Position numbers and translations under genes: made by a program
Assembly (NCBI RefSeq): GCF_009870125.1
Contig: NC_046683.1
Coordinates: 61,209,869 to 61,273,868 of the forward strand
Direction of reading: 5' to 3'
DNA from: Drosophila pseudoobscura
Lineage: Eukaryota > Arthropoda > Insecta > Diptera > Drosophilidae
Length of the DNA stretch: 64,000 bases
Shown here: piece by piece, positions 44,231 through 55,867 of the stretch
Position numbering within the stretch: the stretch's first letter is position 1
How the letters are laid out: the number at the start of each line of letters is the position of its first letter
The notes under the pieces: model-generated
Told to the model about the DNA's origin: nothing
The model's database searches: none
The model's input: only the letters and a program-made list of their open reading frames with translations

Positions 44231-47200
44231 CTATTCCCGGCCAGATTCATTACTTGGACTTTGTGCGGTGGGCGGTGGCGAATTGGGGGGCGTGGGTGTA
44301 CGCAGGGCCCGCTCAAAATCGGCCACCAGTTCGTCGTCGTACCCATCCGTCTCTACCATCTTCCAGTTATCCAGTGCTGCATCCACATCGTACTCCGGAG
44401 AGGTCAGGGCCTCCTCCGTGACGTCCACCAGACGTGTGCGCAATCTTTGTGAGATTTGCTCCAGCTCCGTGTACTTTCGCTTGATGGCCTGGCCCAGATG
44501 AAGGTGGGTCAGCTCCATGGACTGCTCGAATTGATCTATCACAGTATCCATGCTGGTGCCTCCGGGCGGCGGCAGTGGCTCCACGTGAGCCTCGAGGCCG
44601 CCGGTCACGCGCCCATTAAAATCGACTATGTTATGCCATCCACTGGGAAAAGCCGGCTCGCCGCCTGGCTTCTTGTGACTGAGATTCAATGCAGCAAACC
44701 CTATGATGGCATCCTCCAACGGAGTGGGTTCGGTGCTGCCGCTTGCATTGATGGCAGCCTTCTTCCACAGCTTCAGAATGAACAGTTTCTGGGGCTGCAA
44801 ATCGACAGAGATAGAGATAGAGAGAGAGGGAGATAGAGAGAATTAGCAGCATTGTACTCACATTGTTTAGGTAATCCAGGCTCACTTCCACCCGGAACTT
44901 GGTCCGCCACTGCGGTGTGGTGGACTTCTCTACAACGGGCGTGGCATAGACCAGACCCTCGTGCGACTTGTACGTCGGACTGTTGCTGTTCAGGGCCTGG
45001 AAGGTCACATAGGTGTTGGGCGATTCGTTGGGTGGGAATCGCTGTTTGGCTGCAGCCTGACGCTTGGCCTGCTTCTTGCCCGATTTCCCATAGCCCGGAT
45101 TCAGAGGCAATCCGGCTGCTCCCACAATATGCAAGTCGAAACTGAATTTGCTGGCCGCTGAGGGAGCTGCTCCAGCTATGGGCGGACTTGGCCCAGCGCC
45201 AGTAGTAACTTTCGCGGGTGGTGGAGACGCGGTCAGTGCATTCTGGAGCATGTCCAGCAGATCTGTGGTGCGACTGCTCGTGGGCACTTGATTGTTGTCC
45301 TGGTCAAAGCCACGCTGCTGCTTCAATTGGGCAATCTGTGACTCGCTGCCAATGGCAAGGAGCACCTTGAGCTCGCCCAGCTGCGCCTGCGACTGCGGAT
45401 GGACAATGGGAGCCCAGCCATCGATGGAGATGACGGGTAGCTGTGCAAAAAGCCGACACTTTACTTTAGACAAACAGATGTGTGGAATGTGTGATGCCGC
45501 CTTACCTTTCCCTTGCACAGATGATTGGTGATGCTGGCATCCCTGTACGCAATGTAGAACTGATGGAGCGGCAGCCTCACCAGACCGCCTAGTGGACGCA
45601 GCTCCATCAACAGCTGCTGCCGATCGACGCTCAGCAGAAACTTCTCATCGTTGATGATGGCGAACTGCTCCTGCAGCTGGAACGAGCCCACATCGTTGAG
45701 CTTGGCCACCAGGGGCTGTGGCTGCCAGAAGGGCTGGAGCGAGAGCTCCTGGCCGACGGCAGTGTCTGTCGGTGACAATTGCCGCAGCTCTCCCGCGTAG
45801 ATGTAGCCCCGCAGGAGCCGGACCTTGGTTGTCTCTGCCATGAAATTCACGCTGGCCAGTAAGGCTTTCCTGTTGCCGTTTGCTTTGGGGGGAGGCGGCG
45901 GCGGTGGCGGTGGTTGTGGGGGTGTCAGAGCTTCCTTTGAACTGTAGTTAGCTGCAAGAGAGCGACAGAAACCAGGAGAGGATACGATTAGCCATCTACA
46001 GATTAGTCATAGTTCAACGGACCTTGATCCCAGCCCCAGCCCCAGCTCCTCCCCGATTAATGTATCAGATTCGAGATTCGCGCCTTATCGCCTCGACAAC
46101 AGTCGGTCAGAGCTTTCAAGCAGCCAACCGGGTAAAACCGGGTCAAATCGGCTATGGCACGTGCCCAACTGTTGGGGGGAGGGGAAGCGCAGGAAAGCGG
46201 AGACAGCGGACAGCGGACAACGGACATCGGACAACGGTTAATGGACAATGGACTGTATAAATATCGCTTAAATTTCTAATAATTTGTATGATTTCGAAAC
46301 CCACTGTGCCGCCAACAAAAGCTCTGGAAAAACCAAATAAATACAATACGTGGAAAAAATAAACATAAAAACACATAAGAAATTGTTTGTTTTTGTTGTT
46401 TGATTTGTTTTGGTTTCTTTTTTTTTTTGTGCATCTTTTTCGCAGGTAAAAGTAAAATTGTTTATTAATAATTGAAACAGAATGATGGGCAGCACTTGTA
46501 CAATGGCAGCCAGTAGGGTGTGGAGGATTTGCAGGAGGCGGAGGCGTGGTGGCACTGTGGCAGCTGTGTTGTGGTGGTGGTGCGAGTGATAATCGTGTGG
46601 TTCTGGCTTTTGTTTTTGTTGTTTGGGGATCTGTATCTGTTGTTCTTGTTGGTGGCAGGCACACGACATTAGTCATATATATTCACCTGGGGCGGTTGCT
46701 GCTTGATTGGTGCTGCCACTGCTGCTGCCACTTTCGTTCTGGTTCTGATTCTGATTGGGAATCTGTTTTGGGTTTTGGTTCGGCTTCTGGCCAACCATAT
46801 TCGAGGAATTCTTGTTGGCCAGGCGCCTGGCCTCCAGCTGCTCGTCAAAGCGCAGGCTGATCTTCACATAGATGCTGCCCAGGTGGACGTCGCGCCGCTT
46901 CACGGCCACGCACTTGCACTGCTCCAGCAGCGAGGCCTCGTACAGCTCCCTGAGGTGGAGCCGGCCCATGCCCAGCATTTCGTTGAGACAGGTGCCCGGC
47001 TCACGCCACCAAATGGTCAGATCCACATGACCCATGTCTTCGTTGTCGTTCCAGGCCAGCTGCACCTCGCGCGTCTGCGTCTGCCCGAAACGGGTGCACT
47101 GCGTCAGGCTCTGGAACTTCTCCGACTCGAACTGCATCACGTGGAACATGGGATAGCGGGCCACCGACTTGATCAGGTCCTCGGACAGCTGGCACTCCAC

Positions 47201-50200
47201 GGTGAAGATGGGACGCACCTCGCTCTGCAGCAGCTCCATGCGCTGGGTGCCCTCCGGCTGCAGGGTAACCGCCTCCAGGTGCAGCTGCAGCGCATTGCAG
47301 CGCTGGAAGATCTCCGGCGTGATGACCAGCTCCGTATCAGCAGGGGACTGCTGCAGCTGGAGTTCCTGCTCCGGCCACAGCTTCTGCTGCTTCTTCAGCT
47401 GCTCCAACGGCTCAGCGGCGGCGGTGGCGAAGAGAGCCACCAGATCCGCGTCCAGTTTCTTCATGGCCTCCATTAGCTCAAGGTTGTTGGGGGTACCTGC
47501 AAGATTAGAGATTTAGATCGTTAGTTTTCCTCTTCTTACAGTTCACATGTGCTCGGTGTGTTTACAGTTCTTTAAAGCGGAAACAAAACCGATCTCCACG
47601 ACGTGGGCTTTCCAAATGTGGATTGTGGATGGACAGTCCCGGCCTCGCAGCCAAAGCTGGCGGGTAGCGGTAGCGGCAGTGGCAGCGGCAGCGGCAGCGG
47701 CAGTGTGTGGAAGGGAGACGCCGAAAATGCCGGCAGAGAACCGTAATCGAGTTCTATGCTCTGCTTGGCATTTCTCTCCCGCTCTCACGTGTTCACACGC
47801 TGGCTCCCGCTCTCGCGCATTAGCTGTGCAAAAGAGCGGCCACGCTGACACGAACTCTGAACACCCTTTAGGGTCTTAGTTTTTCTCAATGTCGTGAATT
47901 CAGTTCAATGTTAAGTTGTATCTGATTTTGGTAATACTCGTAATTTTTGTCTTAAAAGTTTTGTCAATTTTCCCTTGAACTGTTTTGGACAGGCATTTAC
48001 GGTGTATCCAGCATACTTGTGTAGAGTATTCACAAAAACACACAAAGCTTACCACCTAAATTCCCCTCTCCACAACTATCTCTCTCCAGCTCTCTCTCTC
48101 TCGCTTCGTCACTCGTTCGCATAGACCAAAAGCAAAACCAGACCCAAATAAATTTTTAGCATAAATTGCTTGGCATTGGCAAAGTTCAGTGACAAAAGGA
48201 AGTACAATTTGCAATAAATTCAAGGGCATTATCCACTGAACGTACACACAGTATATGTACGTATACGTCGTAGTAACTGTAATCCGCACTAAAAAGGTCA
48301 AAAGGCTATCCGTGCGATTGCGAATTTTTTCCCCGATTTACCCGCCTGGTAACGCGCAAAATTTCGATTTGCTCCAAGATAATTGATAAGAGTCGCCTAG
48401 TCTGGCATCAGGTTCAATGACATAATTGGATCAGATAACCACGGGGGCACAGGAACGGGAGGGGGGGAGAGTAAAAGTACGGTACGCCGTAGCAATTCTG
48501 CAACGTTTTGTTCCATTCGGTTTTCGCTGACATCAGGGGAATATTTACAGCACTAATTAAAACCCATAGAAATTCGCATTAGCTGAGAAATGAAAGAGTG
48601 TGAAGGAAAGCGAGATGGGGGACCCCTCCCCGCTTGTCCATCAGGGCAAGGCCTATCGATATCCCCATTCCACACCGTCTCCAAACCGTGTAGCAACAAA
48701 GTATCTGCCTGCAAAGCAGTAAATGCGAAAACGAATGCTTTTGTTGTTCACACATTTTGCCTCTCGCTTGTGCATGCTTCTTCTCCTCCGCCATTCCTCT
48801 TTAAATTGTTGGAATCGTTGCCCATTTTTATGTTTGCTTCTACATTCATAGGTTTTTTTTTTGTACAGATGTAGATTCCATATGTACAATATGTTTGTCT
48901 GGTTGATAAGTAAGTCCCGTACCGCGGAACTGAAGGCCAATGGCAGAAAAACCCCACACTTAGCCGGCAACAGCGCTGCCAAACGCGAAACGCGAAAGAG
49001 AAGCAACAAAAAAGTGCAGAGAACTAAGCTTGAAAGCATAAAGTGTGACAAAAGTTATGTTTGCGCTCTCCTCTCTGGATTTTGATGGACGGGAGCGGAG
49101 TTAAGGCATGGCCCACCCATGGCAATTCTTTTCCAGTACAACGGAGATCCAAGATCTCTCAGACCCATGGCTAATAAGCCACCATGAATTCCACTAAAAA
49201 ACCCGACACAGCTACATCCACCCTGTGGCTGCCTAATCCGTCCCTGGATTACCGTTAAATAATATTTATACGTCGCCTACGAGTCGCTCTTCTGCCTCTC
49301 TCGCCGTCGTTCGCTCACCGCTAGCTTGTACTTGTGTGTGTGCCGCACGTGTTTTGTATATCGCACTATTTCGTGATTTTTATGGCGCTCTTTCTCTCTT
49401 CGCTTGTGTGTAACATACACACACACGACATGCATACATATGTACATCTGTATTCATTGGGTTCTTTGCTTTGCGCTCACCGCCCGCCCGCCCGACCCAA
49501 TGGAAAGTTTTCGGCGCTGCCCCGTTCAAACAGAAAATACATAGAGGAGAGTGGTATTATGTATTTTTATGCCAAGTGATTGGATAGATCTGGGACTATT
49601 TCGGGATTCTGCAGCAATTGTTAATAAATTAAATTTTGCCAAATGTTGTGCTCCGAAGAGGCGCGAGACGAACCCGCGACCCCGCCGCTCTTACGTAAGA
49701 GTCAACAAACTGTCGTGAATTTTCTGTTTTGAAATAGCGAAAAAGAGCAGAGGCACAATTTATAAATAAATATAATGAAAATGTCGGAAAAGGGAAAACA
49801 AAAACACAAATAAAAAGCAAAACAAACAGAAGCGGTCGTCGACTGAGAGGCAGGAGACCCGCGACTGGCTGATTTGGTGACGACACCGACTAAATCTTAG
49901 CCCACTGAAGCCCATCTGTCGATGACGAAAGGACCAACTTCTAAAACTAAGCCGAATTATCGTTTATTTCTATACGGATGTAGGGACTTCGTTAACCATT
50001 TCAATCACATACGACATCTCGGAGCAATCGGCTTTTTTCCCCATCGGCTCTTGGCTGAGGGGCATGAAGATGGCCACCAGGATGGCGATGAGCAGACAGA
50101 TGGCCCCGAACATAAAGGGAGCTGCTACAGGAGGCTCTTGATCCACGTCGGCGAGATAAAAGATAATGCCGAACACTCCCGGCCCAAGGCTATTGCACAG

Positions 50201-53200
50201 GCTGGACATCCCATTGATCATGCCCTGGACCACCCCCTGGCTCTCGGAGTCGTAGTAGATATGTGCATAGGCACTCAACGCGGGAAAGCTCATGGACCCC
50301 AGGGCGGCCACAAGGCCCGCCGTCCACATAGTCCATTTCTCAGTGCCGAAGGAGTACAGAAGCAGCTGCAGCATATTCATGCCCAAGCCCACGAGGATCA
50401 CTCGCTTGGCTCCGAGGGCTCGTATCAGGGAGCCCAGGGCCAGGTTCATCGCGATGCTAAGGATGGCAATGAAGGCGATCAGAACCGAGAGCTCCACAAA
50501 GTCAAAGCCAATCCTGAGCTTGAGGTAGGCGAGCATACAGGAGTACTCGCCGGCTGCGGGGAGCAGTAACAGAAATACAATGAGGCACAGCAACTGGATG
50601 TTCTTGTCGGACCCCATCATCCGCAGGCTCCCGAAGGGATCCAGCTGCCTCCAACTGATCCTGGTGCGCAGCTTCCTGGGCAGACTCTCGGGGACGGCCA
50701 GCCAAACAAACAGCACATCCACCACTGCGATGGTCGTGGCGAAGAGTACCACCGTATTGATTCCGTACATATTCATCAGTATGTTACCCAAGGCCGGAGA
50801 TACGACCAGGCTGGCGGCAAAGGTGGCGGACAACATCCCGTGCGACCGCGAGCGCTCCTCTGGCGTTGTCACATCCGTTATATAGGCAAACACCACCGAG
50901 AAGGTCACCCCAAAGACGCCGCTGAGCGAGGCAATCACGAAAAACCACCAATTGTGGACGAACATCAACGGAATGGGCAGGCAGCTGAATGTCACCGTCA
51001 CCAGCAGCAGCAGCTTGCGTCCCCAGATCTCCGAGAGGGCTCCGATCAGCGGGGCCGAGAGGAACGAGAGTGTACCCTTGATCCCCATGACCAGACCGTT
51101 CATGAGGAACGGCTCGTCCGGAAAGGTTTCCTTCAGCGTGGCTATCATGGGCATCGTCAGGAGGCCCCAGGCCGAGTATTCCAGTAATATCACAATCAGA
51201 GTGTGAGTAACACTTGCCTTTCCGATCGCGTGGCCAACGGTTGGACCCTTTTTCAACCCGAAATGGCATCTCTGGGGCGGCATGGTCTCGACTAAATGGC
51301 GTCCGGGGGTCCATTTAAGATCAATTTGCATGCTCTGTACATTTGAGACCGTGGCTTATATGGTTTGCAGGGTGTGGCAAATACACAGATTACAACTTTT
51401 TCCGGCCAAGATAACATTTTATTTGCTTAACAGATTCGGGAGTTTCCTCTTTACTCCGTTCCCGTTAATGGTTTCATCTCGTCAACTATTCCAGAGGACT
51501 TGTATACCTTTTGCTTGTCCACATCCTCCACTAGTAATTTGGCTAAAATAATGGCCAGTAGGACGCTTATGGCCCCAGCAACAAATGGTACCCCATTTTG
51601 GCTGCTGTGCTTCCCATTCAGATCCCGGTTGAACGCATAGAAGAGGATCCCAAAGACGGCTGGTCCCAGGCCCTCGGAGAGCTCCATCATGCCAGACATG
51701 ATGCCCTGAACAGCGCCATGATTCTGGGGATGGGAGAACATGGATGAGAAGACGGTGCAGGCGGAGGCCCTGATGGTGCCGGTGGCCGCCATTATTCCGG
51801 CCATCCACATCATCCATTTTTGGCTACCGAGCCCGTAGAGTAGTAGCTGGCACATTTCCAGGACCAGGCCCGAGATGATGGTACCCTTCGCCCCCAGGAC
51901 GTTTATTAGGAGTGCCAGCGTGACATTCGCTGCAATGCCGAGCACCGCCACAAGGCCAACCAGCACGGACACTTCCACATTTCCAAAGCCCATATTGAGC
52001 GTAAGGTAGAGTGGGACACAGGACTCCTCGCCCGCCTCGGGCCAGGAGGAGAGCACAACAATCAGGCTGATGCGGAGCAGAGTCTTGTTTTTGCCCAACA
52101 TTCGCAGAGCATAAAATGGATGTGCTCCAACCCATGCAATGTCCATGGCATGCTCTTGCTCCTTCTGCCTGGGCAGACTTTCCGGCAATGCGACCCATAT
52201 AAACAGGATGTTCATCAGGCCAGTAGCTGCAGCCACAGACACGGCCACAGGGAGTCCATACTTGTCCATTAGGAGGCTGCCCAGTGCCGGTGAGAGCACC
52301 ATGGAAGCAGCATATGTGGCCGAGGTCAGCCCATAGGCCTTCGATCGCTCCTCCTGCGAGGTAACATCGGCCACATAGGCCAGGACCGTCGAATAAACTG
52401 CGCCAAAGAGACCGCTGATCATTATCATGGCAAAGAACCACCAATCCTTGATGATCATCATCGGAATGGGCGAGTAGGTGGTCACCACGGCTATCAGCAT
52501 CAGCGGCTTGCGTCCCCAAATGTCCGAGAGGGCGCCCATCAGCGGGGCCGCGATGAAGGCAAGCGTTCCCCTGGTCCCATAGATCAAGCCGTCGATGAGG
52601 AAGGCTCGATCCGCAAACCTCTCGTTCAGCTTCACCATCGAGGGCACGGTCAACAGACCCCAGGAGAAGTAATGAACGAATGTCACGATCAGGGCATGGC
52701 TCAGACGCGGCTTCCCAATACCCGATTGCGGTATCGCACCGATCAGGCGTTTCTTCCAATTGGATCGAAACATTGCCAACGAGTAGCGAGAAAAATGGCG
52801 TCGGGAAAACTTTACAGATCTAGTCGTAAATGCAATTTTCACGCCCCACATTTGCTTGTGTGTTAACCCATAAATATGGCAGTGCTGGCGATTTAGCCGG
52901 GCTAATAAATACGGGTTGGACGCATATTCCCATCGGAGAGAGAGAGAGAGTGCGGTGTTAAGCAAGTTCGTGGCTGAGAAATCTTTCGAATTCCCCCCAT
53001 TATAGTTATTCATAAAAGGCGAAATTAAATTATAATCTTGGCAAAGAAGGAAATGCCTGAATCACACACCAGAGAGTCAACAAATATATGTACATACAAT
53101 AGCCCTCTTCTATACGGACCGGATATTATTGGGACAGGACAGAATGCTGACTCTGCTGCTGCAGATCGAATTCTGATGCCACACTCGATCAACTTGGGGA

Positions 53201-54414
53201 TAGAAAAGAAATATTTGACGGCCTAAAATGCTTGCAGTGCAGAATTTCTCATCTTTGAGCTGAATCATAGCACCCATACAACGGGTGAAATGCTGACTCG
53301 TTTGCTCACTTCCTGATACGCTTGAGCACCATAGGAGAAAAAGGGACAGCTGTAGTGGCTCAATTTCCGTCATTTCGGCTGTGCAGTGTCCAACACTGTG
53401 CCTTCAACTTCCGTTATATTGCACCCGTTAAAAACACACCCAGAGAGGGGACACATTCTGCGTACATTACTCACCTGCAATGAGCTCTCCCGGCTGATCC
53501 TGCAGCAGAGCGGTCGGCGGGGGCGCTGGCGGCGGCTCAGCAGCAGCAGCAGCAACAGCAACAGCAGAGATGACGCTGGGGGCAGTGCTGGGTGGCGCCG
53601 CCTCGGCAAAGAGCATCTTGATACGCAATTGAATCTTACCGACTCTCAGCTGCTGTTGCTGTTGCACTTGTTCGAACGGGGCACCGATCTCGAGGTGACG
53701 ATATAAAGCATAAATTTTGGTTTTATGCTCGAAATTGCAACCGTTGACGTAGTTGGCGGCGTATTTACGCAACAGTGGCGCCGGCACGGGAAGACGTGTC
53801 TGGCCAAGTGGGGCTCCTCCTGCTGCTGCTGTACCGCTGCCGAGAGGATGATCGTAGGCGTGGTCGCTGACGTCACTGCCGGCAGCGACAATTTGAATAG
53901 AGGGACACTCGCGCAGATAGTCTAAAAATAAGGCAAGGCTCTTGCTCCGTACGCTGTACCGTAATTTATTGGTGGTGCATGTATTAGTATTGGTATGCTG
54001 CCGATGGGGATGATGCTGCCGCTGCTGTTGACTTGACCTTTGCTTCTGATTTCTGCGTTTTCCTGCGCAGAGCTTTTTGTCGCTGTTCCCGTCTCTGCCA
54101 CTGCCCCTGATGTGGGCGGCGGTGCAGGCGTCACAGCTGATGATGCTGACGCTGCCTGCTGTTTCGGGCTTCTCACCCTCACCCTCACCCTTGCCAGAGC
54201 AAACGATTTTCGCTGTAATGCCCGATGGGTGGGAGTAGGACCAGCCCTTCGCCCAGATCGATTTGTCGGTTATGAAATGGATGCAGCTCTTTTCGACTCC
54301 TAGATGCGCCAGCGGCGATCGGTGGGACTTCTGCTGTTTCTCAGCTAATGCTGCTGCACTTTTTTTCGGTTCCTGGCTTTTCACATACACATTCAGCGCA
54401 TAGTCCGTTAGCAT
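44231..54414 (-). CDS. C2CD3-like multi-C2-domain (centriole) protein
   Basis: Five exons: 53475-54414, 46687-47496, 45506-45951, 44862-45440 and 44231-44794. Phases close to give 1112 aa. C2CD3 is a centriolar distal-end protein needed for appendages and cilium formation in vertebrates. The best evidence is the last C2 domain (about 830-990), where IIGFAALNLS...GWHNIVDFNG parallels human VIGFASVDLS...GWYNITDFSG. Two more C2-like regions span about 368-535 and about 590-765 (ending LGELKVLLAIG). The 313-residue first exon is basic and Gln/His-rich with weak similarity. The C-terminus has a predicted helical segment (AIKRKYTELEQISQRLRT) and ends in a Pro/Ser-rich tail. It is about half the length of human C2CD3. 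The D. melanogaster counterpart may be CG32425 (uncertain memory). Intron 1 (5978 nt) hosts two same-strand transporter genes. Confidence 0.75.
47497..49969 (-). other. First-intron sequence of the C2CD3-like gene, distal part
   Basis: No coding exon. It contains a GGCAGC-type hexamer repeat (47665-47703), a CT run (48089-48102) and TCTGGTTGATAAGT at about 48,898, which resembles a mariner terminus but has no visible partner. Confidence 0.5.
49970..51283 (-). CDS. MFSD14/HIAT1-like MFS transporter, nested, copy 1
   Basis: Intronless, 437 aa from the ATG at 51,283 (453 aa from an upstream in-frame ATG at 51,331). The shorter start is preferred because a TATAAG at 51355-51360 would place the transcription start near 51,330. 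Twelve-helix major facilitator; closest known family is MFSD14A/B (hippocampus abundant transcript 1), an orphan solute carrier. Matches include LLEYSAWGLLTMP, FLMNGLVMGIKG, the MFS loop motif GALSEIWGRK, VTFSVVFAYITDVT, VPESLP and GVVQGMINGMSSLCNSLGP. Stop TAG is followed at once by the poly(A) signal (49963-49968). The lack of introns and its position in another gene's intron point to an old retroposed copy, then tandem duplication with copy 2, about 190 bp upstream. Confidence 0.85.
   Translation of the reverse strand: MPPQRCHFGLKKGPTVGHAIGKASVTHTLIVILLEYSAWGLLTMPMIATLKETFPDEPFLMNGLVMGIKGTLSFLSAPLIGALSEIWGRKLLLLVTVTFSCLPIPLMFVHNWWFFVIASLSGVFGVTFSVVFAYITDVTTPEERSRSHGMLSATFAASLVVSPALGNILMNMYGINTVVLFATTIAVVDVLFVWLAVPESLPRKLRTRISWRQLDPFGSLRMMGSDKNIQLLCLIVFLLLLPAAGEYSCMLAYLKLRIGFDFVELSVLIAFIAILSIAMNLALGSLIRALGAKRVILVGLGMNMLQLLLYSFGTEKWTMWTAGLVAALGSMSFPALSAYAHIYYDSESQGVVQGMINGMSSLCNSLGPGVFGIIFYLADVDQEPPVAAPFMFGAICLLIAILVAIFMPLSQEPMGKKADCSEMSYVIEMVNEVPTSV
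51355..51360 (-). promoter_or_regulatory. TATA-like element of nested transporter copy 1
   Basis: TATAAG on the minus strand lies about 75 nt upstream of the ATG at 51,283 and about 60 nt after the poly(A) signal of copy 2 (51418-51423). The two genes are therefore packed end to end. Confidence 0.45.
51451..52773 (-). CDS. MFSD14/HIAT1-like MFS transporter, nested, copy 2
   Basis: Intronless, 440 aa from the ATG at 52,773 (begins MFRSNWKKRL). The frame stays open for 80 further codons to an ATG at 53,013, but that extension runs through a CT/GA repeat and lacks similarity to copy 1 or to the family, so it is probably 5' UTR. Family landmarks are FVHYFSWGLLTVP, FLIDGLIYGTRG, GALSDIWGRKPLML, STVLAYVADVT, LPESLPRQ and GAVQGIMSGMMELSEGLGP. 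The copies share every landmark but differ at most positions, so the duplication is not recent. It lacks clear acidic or charged pore residues I could use to name a substrate. Poly(A) signal at 51418-51423. Confidence 0.85.
   Translation of the reverse strand: MFRSNWKKRLIGAIPQSGIGKPRLSHALIVTFVHYFSWGLLTVPSMVKLNERFADRAFLIDGLIYGTRGTLAFIAAPLMGALSDIWGRKPLMLIAVVTTYSPIPMMIIKDWWFFAMIMISGLFGAVYSTVLAYVADVTSQEERSKAYGLTSATYAASMVLSPALGSLLMDKYGLPVAVSVAAATGLMNILFIWVALPESLPRQKEQEHAMDIAWVGAHPFYALRMLGKNKTLLRISLIVVLSSWPEAGEESCVPLYLTLNMGFGNVEVSVLVGLVAVLGIAANVTLALLINVLGAKGTIISGLVLEMCQLLLYGLGSQKWMMWMAGIMAATGTIRASACTVFSSMFSHPQNHGAVQGIMSGMMELSEGLGPAVFGILFYAFNRDLNGKHSSQNGVPFVAGAISVLLAIILAKLLVEDVDKQKVYKSSGIVDEMKPLTGTE
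53014..53474 (-). other. Upstream flank of nested transporter copy 2 within the C2CD3-like intron
   Basis: No exon recognised. It runs up to the donor GTGAGT of exon 1 of the C2CD3-like gene at 53,474. Confidence 0.5.
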
Positions 54415-54639
54415 AATTATTTATGCACTTGCCATTTTAGTGCCCCGCACACACACACGCCGCACACTGGCAAACGCTGCACTCTCTCACTGACAAACAC
54501 AAACAAAAATCAAGCCGCACGGTTAACTTAGCACTGAAAAATTTCCTTGCAACTATGTTTGCACACAATTGGACCGACCACTCGAATAAATTAATAATAT
54601 AAATTATATTATACCAATAGCTCTCCTGCCATATATCTG

Positions 54640-55650
54640 CTATCGCGGACTTGTCGATAAAATATACGGTCTGACCGCCAGAAATATACCAAATTTAAAA
54701 AATATACCGTAAATATACTGACGAGCTCAAGTTCTTTTGTACAAATTAGTCGTTTTTGATATTCCATGGAATATTATTAGCTAGATAGAACACTTAGCCA
54801 TGCCCACATAATTTTATCTAATTAATTAACCTATTTTCTACTTTACTGGCTTAATGTTAATACTTGCTTTTATTGGATTTTGCGTAAAAACGGTTATAGC
54901 GAAAATGGGCAACAAAAAAAACGAAGCGGATAGTCGTTTATATTGCTCAATTTAGAGATTCCGTTGAATAATTCTTACTTCCTAAAACCCTTAGTTCTGC
55001 CCACATAATTTTAGGCCGTTTATGAATAAATTTTCTTCAAGATTGGCTAGTTTTTACTTTTTGCTTTTATTGTATTTTGGCTAAAACAAGGCTTAAACAA
55101 AATAGTTCAGCAAAAAAATCAGTCGCAGTGTTGCCGGTATTTGAAGACATGATGCGAGTATAGGCTTTTGTATACCCTATTTCGTTAATTTCATATGAAG
55201 ATTCTGTTTTCCAAACTGTTTTTTAAACGTAATTAAAAAACATTTTTTCTCAAACTGATACGTTTTAGACATATTGATGAATATGATTAGGGTCTTGTAA
55301 ATATATCTCGATCCCGATACTCATTCTTGGTCTCTGTAGAAAGACAATGAGCTGCAAAGATTGTTGAAATATTGTTTTTGCATTAGTTTGAGCCAGGAAT
55401 GACAAACATTTTCTCCATTCTAGAACATCCTTTTACCCAGGGTATGCAAATTGAATGTTGCCAGCAACATAAGACGTAAGAAAACGTAAGTGAATTGGGA
55501 ATGTTGGGACATTGTTGAGCCGAAAAGGGACATTGTGGCGAGGAAAAAAACATAAAGGAAAATCCCAAAAAAGTCCCACCTAACTTGAGCGCCAAGTAGA
55601 AATTGTTTGAAAGTGAGTGAGCAAAAAGGATTTAAATTCAATATAAATTA
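54640..55650 (-). repeat. Dispersed repeat copy upstream of the C2CD3-like gene
   Basis: Read on the minus strand it contains GGATTTAAA-type sequence, GGCGCTCAAGTTAGGTGGGA (about 55,575-55,595), CCAATAAAAGC, ATTATGTGGGCATGGCTAAG, TAATATTCCATGGAATATCA, GTCAGTATATTTACGGTATA, TTTGGTATATTTC, and GTATATTTTATCGACAAGTC. The same order occurs at 57,415-57,840. The Motif 1 end has decayed here (CCGCGATAGCAG for CGCGGTCACACTGCAG). A partial second unit (about 54,900-55,090) and unmatched sequence (about 55,100-55,550) lie within it. It ends about 225 nt before the ATG of the C2CD3-like gene. Confidence 0.75.
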
Positions 55651-55799
55651 TACCAATACAGTTAAGTACGATTTGAGAGCGAAAATTCAAATCTGCCCTC
55701 CGTTTTAACCTGATAGCGCGCAGAAATTTTGTTCAAAAACTACAATTATTCAGAATAGGAGAACTTTTCGATTCCGATTCGCTTTAAATGTAGACTTCC

Positions 55800-55805
55800 T
55801 TTATT
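55800..55805 (-). terminator. Poly(A) signal of ND-39
   Basis: AATAAA on the minus strand, about 63 nt downstream of the stop codon. Confidence 0.65.
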
Positions 55806-55867
55806 GACGCATCGCCTTAAACAAGTTTTTACTAAGAATTTCCAATCAACACACAGACCAACATCAA

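Noticed and set aside
46703-47476. 257-codon plus-strand open frame
   Set aside because: Antisense shadow of exon 2 of the C2CD3-like gene; the minus strand has phase-matched splice sites and C2-domain character.
48890-48915. TCTGGTTGATAAGT resembling a mariner terminus
   Set aside because: No matching inverted end or transposase remnant nearby.
49650-49910. tRNA-like strings (GACGAACCCGCGACC and a second GC-rich segment)
   Set aside because: No TTCRA T-loop with pairing stems, no A/B box pair at the right spacing, and no cloverleaf could be drawn on either strand.
51824-52759. 311-codon minus-strand frame and the 215-codon plus-strand frame at 49922-50569
   Set aside because: Alternative-frame shadows of the two transporter genes; no membrane-helix pattern.
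52774-53013. 80-residue N-terminal extension of transporter copy 2
   Set aside because: No similarity to copy 1 or the MFSD14 family and crosses a GA/CT microsatellite; treated as 5' UTR.
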